A DNA stretch of 64,000 nt from Branchiostoma floridae. Its lineage: Eukaryota > Chordata > Leptocardii > Amphioxiformes > Branchiostomatidae. The DNA is taken from the NCBI RefSeq assembly GCF_000003815.2, contig NC_049979.1, positions 16,469,483 through 16,533,482 of the forward strand, in the 5' to 3' direction. The position numbers were made by a program, and so were the translations under genes. The notes beneath the pieces are model-generated. The model saw only the letters and a program-made list of their open reading frames with translations. It had not been told where the DNA came from and did not search any database. Position 1 is the stretch's first letter; every line of letters starts with the position of its first letter. This document shows, piece by piece, positions 46,801-57,357 of this stretch.

Positions 46801-48868
46801 ATGACGTCGTCAGTAGCCATCTTGTTGGCAAAACATTGCAGGCCTTCTCTTGCTTTGGCCCCAGAATTGGTGACGACAGCAAGTCTATTTTGGTAGTGGT
46901 TCCTGCGTGTCGCTACCCATGAAGAAACGCTGAGGGCATCTTTCTCGTCTTGAAAAGTCAGCCACTTTGCAGAAAGGTCTCTGAGGGCGTCTGAAGACTT
47001 TCCACTCAGTGGCAGAATGACGAATTCACCTTCTTGGTCACTTGGTCCGAACTGCCATCCCCTCCTGTGGTGGGTCGGAGCTACTGGCGGTGTAGCGTTG
47101 TGTTCCTCCATGATGACATGGGCCAGGGCTCCTCCAAATCCAAAACAGTTCACGCCAAGCGTCACGTTTTTGTTGTCAGGAAAGTTCTCTACTTTGGTCT
47201 GTACGGAGATGCCAAGCTCTTCAAAGTCAACTTTAGGAGTCGGTGAGTTGTAGTTGACGGAGGGACAGAGGGTTCGCTTATCCAGCATCAGTGCTGTCTT
47301 GATGACACCCACCATCCCTGCAGCGCACTCCATGTGTCCAAAATTGCTCTTGGCAGAGCCGATCCTCAAGGGGGAGGCGCGATGTGGACCGAAGGTGTTT
47401 CCAATAGCTTCAGCTTCTGCGGGATCACCGACGGGCGTACTGGTGCCGTGAGCCTCAACGTACAGGACATCTGAGAGGGGAACTCCGAAGCGGGCGTAGG
47501 TTGTCCTCATGAGCTGCTCCTGTGCACTGGAGGACGGCATGGTGATGCTGTGACTGAAGCCGTTGTCGGATATGGCACTTCCTTTGATGATGCTGTACAC
47601 GTGATCTCCGTCTCGTATGGCGTCGCTGAGAGGCTTGACCAGGACGGCTCCAAACCCTTCACTGCGGACGTAGCCGTTGGCAGATGCGTCAAATGGACAG
47701 CTGAATCCGTCAGGTGACAGAACCCCCATTGCGCTGAAAGCTACGGTTACCTCCGGCATGAGGAGCACATTGCTGCCCCCCACGAGGGCGACGCTGCATT
47801 CTTTGTTCCTCAAGGAGGAACACGCGATGTGGATGGCTGTCATTGATGCTGCGCATGCGGTATCTACAGCAAGACTCGGTCCCTTCAGGTTGAAGGCATA
47901 GGAGATTCTGTTTGCGGCCACGCTATGCGCTATTCCTGTGTTTACATATGAGTTGAACAGGTGTTTGTCTCCTGCCATGAACAAAGCATAATCCATCATG
48001 CCTATTCCTACAAACACACCACACGACTCAGACACACTCTCAGGCGTGATACCTGCATCTTCAAACGCCTCGTACGTCACTTCCAGCAGGTGGCGCTGCT
48101 GGGGGTCCATCATGGCGGCCTCACGAGGCGAGATCTTGAAGAAGGTGTGGTCGAACATGTCGATGTCGTCCACAAACCCAGCCTTGCGTGTGACGTGGGT
48201 ACCTGACTGGTGTGGGTCTGTGCTGTGGTAGGCTTCAAGGGACCATCTTTCTGGTGGAACCTCGGTGATGACGTTTCTTCCTTCTCTGATGACGTCCCAG
48301 AACTTCGAGGGGGTGTCTGTGCCGCCAGGCATCCGGCAACCTTAAATTACGAATTGTCTCAATAAGAATCAATCAACAGATAACACACTTGGTATTGATT
48401 GTTATACCATAATATAGAAAATATGGTAGAAAATAATTCTAAAAGGTTCTTGGTTCAGTAGTGTTAGAAAGTCAGCTGACATGATGACTCACCGATTCCG
48501 ACTATAGCGAGTGCATAGTGGCTGTCGTCTGGACCTGGATGTTGACATGACTGCTGTGTCTCTTCACACCCCTTTTCTCCGCTCTGTACGTGAGAGTTTC
48601 TTTCTTCGAGGAACCCGTCGAAATGGTCCTTATTGCTGAAATCCATCTGTGGAAAACCATTCACGGCAAAATGATACACTGGTTGCATTTATGATCAAAA
48701 ATGAAAATCTGTTAATGCCAAAGACACAATCTCATGATCTGTATTGTTAAAGAATTCATTTAAAAAGGGGTTACTACGTTACATGTAATTTACAAGGACT
48801 GATTGACCCACCTTGCTGGCCTCCGGATCCGCCTGTTCGGAGGCCATCGCGTCCACTGGTCCCGTCAT
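40811..48868 (-). CDS. Highly reducing iterative type I polyketide synthase, complete
   Basis: Five coding exons in phase on the minus strand: 48868-48812, 48646-48493, 48340-41508 (6.8 kb), 41323-41239 and 41079-40811, giving 2,465 residues. Domains: KS with DTACAAS (Cys about 233), EAHGTS (His about 368) and the His of KSNFGH (about 406); AT with GHSLGE (Ser about 695) and CAFH (about 791-794), the pattern usual for malonyl-CoA; DH with His about 985, where HVVNDSVVFP replaces the usual central Gly of HxxxGxxxxP by Asp, and DGCFQ (about 1139); a C-methyltransferase region (about 1340-1580) whose SAM motif LEVGGRMGG departs from the canonical GxGxG; ER with HSACGGVGQ (about 1921-1929); KR with TGGFGGVG (about 2124), Ser about 2256 and Tyr about 2269; ACP with GVDSL (phosphopantetheine Ser about 2418). 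No thioesterase or condensation domain follows, so product release is unexplained. It should build a reduced polyketide chain iteratively. Related animal enzymes make pigments and otolith-related polyketides. Start is the first ATG in phase. An assembly gap begins 106 bp upstream, so an earlier exon cannot be excluded. Confidence 0.95.
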
Positions 48869-48973
48869 ACGGCTATCTGGTATTCTTCTGTCGTGAGATG
48901 AGACACAATGTTAAATCTAAAATACGATATTTCTTTCGCCTTATAATTTGTCACACAGTCAAATATATTGGTA

Positions 48974-49316
48974 NNNNNNNNNNNNNNNNNNNNNNNNNNN
49001 NNNNNNNNNNNNNNNNNNNNNNNNNNNNNNNNNNNNNNNNNNNNNNNNNNNNNNNNNNNNNNNNNNNNNNNNNNNNNNNNNNNNNNNNNNNNNNNNNNNN
49101 NNNNNNNNNNNNNNNNNNNNNNNNNNNNNNNNNNNNNNNNNNNNNNNNNNNNNNNNNNNNNNNNNNNNNNNNNNNNNNNNNNNNNNNNNNNNNNNNNNNN
49201 NNNNNNNNNNNNNNNNNNNNNNNNNNNNNNNNNNNNNNNNNNNNNNNNNNNNNNNNNNNNNNNNNNNNNNNNNNNNNNNNNNNNNNNNNNNNNNNNNNNN
49301 NNNNNNNNNNNNNNNN
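48974..49316. other. Assembly gap (343 N)
   Basis: A run of 343 N just upstream of the polyketide synthase. Its size is not the default 100, so it was probably estimated. Promoter sequence may be missing here. Confidence 0.98.
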
Positions 49317-51164
49317 TTTGGTATCAGCTCCCGTGGCGCACTACGCCCGAAACAAGTTAAGCCATAACGTTAATCTAAATGAGATTAGACTCATTGATTC
49401 TGTGGAATGGTTATAAAAATTTTGTACTTCAAGTGCAACTTCAAGGCCAATGTATCGTTACGGCTGCATTTCTTCAGTGCCGTTGTCCACACTTTTAAAA
49501 ATATTCTTTCAAATTATGAGATCCACTTCATACCCTGTCATTAACGGCCAACCCCTGGAGTGGGCTGCCACCGCCATAACCGTCACGTACTATCCCCAAC
49601 ATCCGGGCAGTTTGTAACTTTTGCAGGGTATCTTGTCAAGGAGGACAGCGACAAACAAAAAGTCCTGCTATTTTAGATACCTGGAGACAGGAGCAGACTC
49701 ATTGTGCGTGATTAAGTGTAGAGGTCGCCAATGAAAATGGTAAGAATAAGATTGGAATGTAGCCAGCCTATGCACGTTTAATATTTGTAAATAATAGACC
49801 ATTAACAGTTAACGCTGACTATTTCTCGATTCTCTCAGACGAACCGGAGAACGTAACATAATTTACACAAAGATGGTAAACGTTACTGCGAAAAGCAACA
49901 AGACCCAGGACAAATACGGTAATCCACGAGTGCCGTAACGTTACATCTACAGGGCATTGGAGAGACCAGACTACGATCCATCAAAATAATGAAGAGCGCG
50001 ACCTAAACTGGAATTCCTCCACGAGGGTCTGCATGGGGGGTCTTGGTAACGCTTAACAGTAAATTCAGGAGGAGTTACAAAGCATAACAGTAACATTGAC
50101 GTTCGTTCCTCTTCGTACAACGCTAGACTAGGTTATCTCCATCAGTCCATGGTTGAAAATATCTGACTAATGACATTGTGAGAAGGAAAAGGTACCCAGA
50201 ACCCAGAGGAATGACAGGGACAATGTCCACTGTCTCAATGACATTTGCTTCCGTGGGTCAGTGTTTCCATCAGAAGAGGCGGCAGCAAATTTCTTATAGG
50301 GTGATTTAACTATTTCTGACAAAATTCAACACATGGAGCGCTGAAGGCACGATGCATCCTAGGGGTTCGGGGGGTTCGCTTCCCCGGAAATGTTTTGAAT
50401 TCATGACCCTCTGAAATGCTATTTCCTGCATTTTCCGGTAAATTTTTCCGACAGAATAATAAAATTTTCATCAAAAGTACACATGGTTGTAGCTTTGACC
50501 TCCGGCCTCCGATATATCTTTACCATTTCGAGCTCGGAGGGCACGAGACATTGCAAGATAAGTCCGGGGAAATTTTAAAATCTGGACTGTCTGAAACGCC
50601 ATTTCTTGCATTTTGAAGGACAAATTTTGCCGGCCGACGAAGCAAAATCATATGACATTTTATTAGACAGAAAAGTTTTTTGGGTGACGACCAACACTCC
50701 AAACGTTTTTCCAGCGACCTGGAATGGTAGAGACTAAGTAATTTTTGCCTGAAAGTACGCTAAGTTTGACATTGAAATCTGTATGTGTGAAAAGGTTTTG
50801 GGGGGCAACGCTTCCACAACATATTTTTACCCGAAGTGGCCAGGAGGCTCGGAGAAATTTTGAAATCTGGACCCTTTGAAACACCATTTCCTGCATTTTC
50901 AGGGGCTCTATCTGGCATTTGACTTCATGGGTATAACTTGTTACGAAGAAATTCTTGGTAACGCTTAATGGTGAATTCAGGATAACAAATAACGATTAAC
51001 GTTGAATTAAAATGACCAATAACGCTTCACGAAGAATATGCCAATGGCGCTTAACGTTGAATTAGACTAGTGAAATGAAGACCTTGCTAACGTCTATGCT
51101 CTATAAACCGTTGGAAGGATATGTTTAGAAACCTCCGCACAAATTTGTGACAACGGGAACTTTG
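49317..51164. other. Intergenic upstream of the polyketide synthase
   Basis: No gene seen. The right half holds a degenerate repeat array (about 50350-50925) and short direct repeats such as taacgcttaa near 50040-50070 and 50950-51060. The polyketide synthase promoter should lie at the left end or in the gap. Confidence 0.5.
50350..50925. repeat. Three diverged units of a dispersed repeat
   Basis: Units at about 50375-50450, 50565-50640 and 50850-50920 each carry a form of gaccctctgaaatgctatttcctgcattttc followed by aaatttt-type sequence. A fourth copy is at 19575-19665. Possibly fragments of one element family. Confidence 0.6.
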
Positions 51165-52839
51165 AACTAGAAAGGCCGACATTTGCTTGAGAGCAAATAC
51201 AGCATATTTCAGCCATCTCCCTCCCCATGCAACAATAGACTATTTCAAAATCCTTCATTTGAAAAATCACTTTTACTAATGACGGTTTAACCCAAAAATG
51301 AATCTTACAAACTTCCCCCGTTCAAGAATGGACTCCAGTGCACCCTATGTGAATTCGCACAATAGACCAGTCCAGAAATACTCCCACTGAAACCCTGGCC
51401 TTTTGAATAAGAAACCAAATCCAAAATTGAATTTAGCAAAAAAAGGTACCAGTGCATGAAAAGGTATAATAGACCAGTCTAAAAACACTTCCACTAAAAA
51501 TTGAATTTTGAATCATCACCCGTCCAAAACTGAATTTGAAAAAATCCCCCTTCCGTGTACAAAAATGGACTCTTCCATGTAAAGTAGAGCTGTCCAAAAA
51601 TACATCCGCTAAAATAGGACTTTGACATAATCACTAAAGTCCAAAATATGTATTTTTAAAAAAGCCCCCCTCCATGCAAGAATGGACTCTTCCAGCACAC
51701 CCATGTAAAATTGCAAATTTGACCAGTCCAAAAATAACCCTACTGAAAGACTTTGACAAACTTGTAGTCACCAAAGTCCAAAAATGAATTTAAAAAAAAA
51801 AATCCCCCCTCTGTGCGAGAATAGACTCTTCCAGTACACCTTCTGTAAAATTGCAAAATAGACCTGTCCAAAAATACACCCACTGAAAGGCTTCACCAGT
51901 CCAATTAAGAATTTTTAAAAAAATGAACCCCTCCGTGTAAGAATGGACTCTTCCAGATAACACCGGGCTCGCTGATTGGCTGCCACCCCCCCTCTTTAGG
52001 ATATAGATTCAGGCTGTGATTGGTTACCTATCAAATTAGATTAAATAGACATACATACCAGTAGGTGTAATCTGCAGTTGGGGGGGTCAACGACCTTAAG
52101 GTCATTGACCCCTCTGGCTATTGGAAAATGACAAAAAATCCCCAAATATATCATTTTGAAGTGGTTTATGCCAAAAATTATACATGTGTCATTTGAATAA
52201 ATATCTAGTGCACCATTTTACCAAAATTTAGGTCATTTAGTTTTAAAACCAGAGCACAGGAGCCAAAAGTGTACGTTTTTGGTCATAAAATGGCCAAATA
52301 ATCGCAAAATTAAGCATTTTGTTGTACTGTATGCCTCAAGTGTTAATGAATCCATGTGCGCATATGTCTAGGGCACCTCTATACTAAATTTCAGGTCATC
52401 CGGTTCTAAAACCAGGGTACAGGAGCCAAAAGTGTCCTTTTTTGGTAAAAAAATGACCAAAAAATCGCAAAAATAAGCATTTCGTTATACTGTACACCAA
52501 AAGTGATATTGAATTTATATGGGGGAATTATCAAGGCACATCTGTGCCAAATTTCAGCTCATTCGGTTATAATACCAGGGTACAGGGGGCCAAAATATAC
52601 AGTTTTGGTCTTAAGATGACCAAAAAACCTTAATAAAATCATTTAAGAGACAGATATGAAAAAAATGAAAAAAACGTCCGAGGGTATTGGCCCACTCTAC
52701 CTTTGTGCCAAATTTCAAGTCATTCGGTTCAGGAACAACGGAGATACCGTGTTCTGAAGATTTGACAGGAGAAAGAAGAAAGAAGAAACATTACGAATAC
52801 AATATATTTCACCATACCTGTGGTATGGCTGAAATATAA
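51165..52839 (-). mobile_element. 1,675-bp repeat, copy 2 (inverted relative to copy 1)
   Basis: The reverse complement of 11275-12949, with the same length to the base. Boundaries were set where the two copies stop matching (51164/12950 and 52840/11274). Immediate flanks differ between copies and show no target-site duplication. Terminal hairpin near 52806-52836. Confidence 0.8.
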
Positions 52840-55800
52840 CTAACATTATAAGGAGGTTAGTAACAAAATATGTATGCACACAATATACACCAGAATTATG
52901 CAAGGCAAACACTATCTCCCCAAGCCATTTCCATTGAATCAGGGGTCATCCAGGAATCATTGAATTAGTTTAGTTAACTGGTTCAAGCGAACTCCTCTAC
53001 TTCCTATCAGTTTAAGACTTCATTTTACACAATGTTCAATAGCTACAGCATGATACAATGATACTGGTTGTCACATTAGGTGGAGCATTCCTTGTTTTTT
53101 TGTAATGAAGCATTTCATAAACTTGTGCCATGAAAAAATTTGGTAAATAATAAACCTATCACAATAATGCTGCACAAATTGGAGATCAGAATTTTGCAAT
53201 CCGATTGAAAAAAATGCGTTTACACTCCTTTTCACTCAGTCAATCCGATTATTCACACACATTCCAAGCGAATTGCCATTCCGTACCTGGACTTCAGGTA
53301 CTTTACTTTCGTACAACATTGTTTGTGGGTTTTCTCAAGCCCACTCTCAATCATGATGCCGAGGGAGATCTGCTCAAATTTTTCGAGTTTGCTCTGTGTT
53401 TCCTCTCTCCTCCAGGTTTTTTTCCTTTCCAGACATTATTGATAGGCACAAAGATAAGTAATGTGACCAAAACTGTCAGTGTATGGCGTGTATTCTGGCT
53501 CCCGCACTACGCAATCTAACCCTTTGTACCTGGAGATACAACCTCCAACTGGGGGCAAATCGGAACTTTGCATAGAATCTATCTATGTTGCATTGACATT
53601 CACGATTCGAACCAATTGGATTGTTTGAAAGTGTTTCAAACTACATCGCGGGGACGGATTGCAAAGGAGCTGGATAGGTGAAAATCCAAGCCGTTTGGAG
53701 CGTTCACATTCAAAACAACGATCCGGATCCTTGCAGTTTAATCGGATTGCTTTTTTTGAATGTGAACAGGTCTGATACTTTATAAAACATGTAGGTGGTC
53801 TAACAGATGAAAGGTAATGTACAGACTGTCAGATTTCATTGGCTTATTTGCCATCCAATGTTTATGCATAGTGATAACATGTGGCATCAATTAAGACCTG
53901 CATCAGAAAGACAAACTTTGGAAGATAGAATAAGTAATAGTGGCGCTAATTTCTTCATATTCATACTTTCACCCACCTTCTGATATCTTGCAGATGTATA
54001 GGACAGGATGCAGGATGTTCTTCGGAAGAAGCCAACAAGTTTCCGTCATCTGCCAGGAACACTTGCACTTCCTCTTACTCAAGATTCTAACATGTATGAA
54101 GTCAGTTACAGTACCAGGTAAGTTTTTATACTTGCCCTTTGTGCAACATAACAAGTTTATTTGACTTGGTTATTGAAACCTTTCTAGGAAGGGGGGTGTT
54201 TTAAGTGGAAAAATTTACTTCCTTATGAGACCTCACGCAAGCAAGTTACGTCATGCTTTTGCTTTTGATGCCATTGCACCAGTCCTGCAAATACTATTCA
54301 GCTATAAATGGACTATTAAAGCCTCTCAAAGCCTCTCGAAGCTGATGCAATGGTCAATTGATAAAAGAGACAAAAATTGCTGGCAAAGGGCTGGCTCACA
54401 TGAGGAAACTTTCTGGTTGTATGACAATGGCATGTCAAAGTCAAGTTTTTTGCTTCATGTGAACACATCCGTGGAGTTGGCAGACTGATATTTTATGACC
54501 GGGTCGTATATTAACCTCACTGGGTGGGTGTACGACCACTTGCGGCCACCAGGGTGAGGTCTGCAACACTTCTTGTGAACACAATTGCATCGCCCTTATT
54601 TCTCCAGCATAAATCTCTGTTTCTGTCAGACTTCTTTATCTGTATTTTTTCCTTTTTTTTTGCTGTTTCATCTACTTTGCTTGTTTCCTAAGCAGCAGCT
54701 CAAACTGGAGCAGTGAGGAAACTTGCTGTTTGATAGGATTGTGGAAAATGATAAAAATGGAGGCATATGCAGAAATAAGTGAGTCCTGGGTCTGTTTGAG
54801 AACAGAAAGCTGACAGAAAACTTTGACATGTGTCATTGTCTTACGACCAGAAAAAGGGGCCCAACAAAGATAAAAGTAAACTATTCATGGAGGTTCAGAA
54901 CTTGGCTGGAAGCCAACTTCAATAACAAAGATGGTCACCTGGGTTGCAACCAGTGACTGCTGCTGTGTGCAGTTCATTGATCACTGGGATATAAGAAAAC
55001 AATGGTGATCTCATTATGTACACTATTTAAATGTCAAGAATGTTTGAATAACAGTTTTTTTTTAATTCCAGGAAATCTGCACACCTGGGCAAGACACAGA
55101 GAGTTGACCATATTTGGTGATATAAGCTAACTTTTACTAAGGATCCAGCAAATTCCTTGAAAAAGAATGACTCACCATTTTACATGGAACAGGTGAGAGT
55201 TTTAGTCGTCAAGAATGTTCAAGATAACTTTTTTTTTTGAAATCTACACACCTGGGCCTTGGGAAAGGCACTTTACACAACTTTCCTCACTTTACTAAGG
55301 TTAGGGCTGTCCCTCAGATAGGACATTAAATGGATGTCCCATGCTTGAGGAGAGCCACACCTTGAGCACATTAAAGAACCCACCACACTCGTAAAAAAAG
55401 AATAGGGGTTCTTCGCGGTGCGAGTGGTTCAAAACCCACAGTCCTTTGGCCACATATGGGGCAATTGCTGTCATATTGAGGTCACCTGAGTTAGCGCTGA
55501 ATAACAGCTGCTCCATTCTCCTATGCAGAGGGACCACAGTCATGTCGAAACAGGCAGTCAGCTAGTGCCATTGGGGACCGGGCGTAGGAGGATGAGCCGC
55601 TCCCGATCCTTGTGATCTATCGATTATGATGACCATCAGAAGAATTAGAAAATTGTATAAACCATAAATTCTCAACATACTTTCCTCTGCAGTCTCTGTT
55701 TTATTAGCAAACCTGGTGATCCCTAAGTTTATGGCATCCCTGAAGTCCAAAGTTACAATTGATGAAACAACTTCCTTAATTGTCATATTGGTACTCGATT

Positions 55801-56566
55801 TGCTAGGTCCAATAATCTGAAGCCTTAGAAACCTTGTCAGATTTGGATTCTCTTTAAGGTGAAATATATTATATATATCAGTGCCATTCTTACAGACAGT
55901 CTGAAATTATCATACAAAATTAAGTTGTATGCTATTCACATGATCTGAATTCTAAATTGATCAGCCAAACAGTTCTGATTCTTGAAAAATTTGCAAGAAA
56001 ATTATTTTCCGAAGAGGTCTGATTACATTACTGTACAACAATGACTTTGATGATAGACAAGACAGGCCAGAGGCAAACTGGCAATTCTGAGAAGAGGCAA
56101 AAGTAGCAACAATATCATACTGCTAGAATGAAGCAGGTTGATCATAAACATGTTTTCAATATGGTTTGGTAGTGTGCCAAGTCAGAGGATCAGAGGGTAC
56201 TGACCTTATCACATAGTATTACAGTATGTTACACTCACCTGGAGGCTTTGTTTTCCATCAAAATCAGTTCACAACAGTCACATGCACACATTATTTACTG
56301 TGACTCAGTCATATATGTACTCATAATGCATTCATTGATAACCATACATCACATCTTTCATGTACTGCTAGCATGCCCTACACTAATATTTGTATTTGCA
56401 TATGTAGGTCAATATATTTGTACATTATTCCAAATGCGAGACCAGATCACCCATACATATATGTGCTGTAATCCTTTTAATGTTATTGATGAAATTTTGT
56501 TGCACTGTATCTGTATGTGGCCATTGCCATACGTTGTATGCTGTACAATTGTCGAGCAATAAAGTT
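52840..56566. other. Intergenic, no gene recognised
   Basis: Open frames up to 104 residues show no known motif and no paralogous support. Contains the dispersed repeat at about 55295-55480 and, before the microsatellite, a probable retroposon 3' end. Confidence 0.5.
55295..55480. repeat. Dispersed repeat (same family as 4383-4460)
   Basis: It contains ggacattaaatggatgtccc, then gagagccacaccttgagcac, then attaaagaacccaccacac. This style of sequence is frequent in marine invertebrate genomes (from memory). Class not determined. Confidence 0.4.
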
Positions 56567-56637
56567 CATCCATCCATCCATCCATCCATCCATCCATCCA
56601 TCCATCCATCCATCCATCCATCCATCCATCCATCCAT
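56567..56637. repeat. (CATC)n microsatellite, about 18 copies, at a retroposon tail
   Basis: A pure 71-bp tetranucleotide tract directly preceded by gcaataaagtt. An aataaa followed by a tetranucleotide tail is typical of CR1/SINE-like 3' ends, so roughly 56440-56566 may be a retroposon 3' fragment on the plus strand. Confidence 0.75.
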
Positions 56638-56753
56638 TTGCTCAGACTGATGGACTTGCATTGTTGCAAGGAAGCATTTTAGCATAGAAATGAAGATGCC
56701 TACAAGCCATCTTAAGATTTAAAACTTGAATTGATCATAACAGACTTATGAAT

Positions 56754-57310
56754 TACTGTAAATGCAGAAATATTCGCGGTGGATTAATATTCGCGGTTTT
56801 CGCGGCGGACGCTTCACCGCGAAATTAAATCCACCGCGAATATTTCGTCTGCTGGCGCCGCCTAAGGTGCCCCTTTTCCGCTCCATGTACATACTACTAC
56901 TGTCTTTGTCACTGTATAATGAAATGTTTGACATATTTACTACGGTGAAGTCTTGACTGAAGACACACATGTAATTTTTTCATACGACCAACTGTATTAC
57001 AGTACTGTACAGTATGTTCACCATGATACAAAGGTCGTACTACTGTATACTATTACGTATTGAGAGGGTAGATACGATTAGATCAGTAACAGTGGCTCAC
57101 GCAAGAACAAGTCAAAAGCATGGAAACTGTTCTATCCGTCTGTATAGGACCCTTACCGGGTAACCAGCAAGTGTTTTCCGACTGGCGGTTTGTAGAGGCG
57201 CCGGGTTTTACCGACGGCAGTTCGTGACTACAGTGCAGTGCTGAAAATGCATTGAATTTCGCGGGATGGCGCTACCGCGAAATTAAATCCACCGCGAAAT
57301 GTCCATTTTG
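56754..57310. mobile_element. MITE-like element with TTCGCGG repeats
   Basis: The left end (aaatattcgcggtggatta, about 56767-56785) and right end (attaaatccaccgcgaaa, about 57282-57299) are inverted relatives. The left end also contains its own inverted repeat with attaaatccaccgcgaatatt at about 56824-56845. CG-rich ends surround an ordinary interior. No frame of note. Boundaries are approximate. Confidence 0.6.
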
Positions 57311-57316
57311 CCGTAT

Positions 57317-57357
57317 ATATCATGACCCTGGACATATCATGTCCAGGGTCATGATAT
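57317..57357. repeat. 41-bp near-perfect palindrome
   Basis: atatcatgaccctggacat (57317-57335) is followed after 3 nt by its exact reverse complement (57339-57357). It lies just outside the MITE-like element. It could form a cruciform or be the tip of another foldback repeat. Confidence 0.9.

Noticed and set aside
48898..49416. Long frames across the 343-N gap
   Set aside because: Most of the translated residues are unknown; nothing can be inferred.
54225..54488. 87-residue plus-strand frame as a small gene
   Set aside because: No motif, no splice or start support, and no paralogue; similar frames occur throughout this AT-rich interval.
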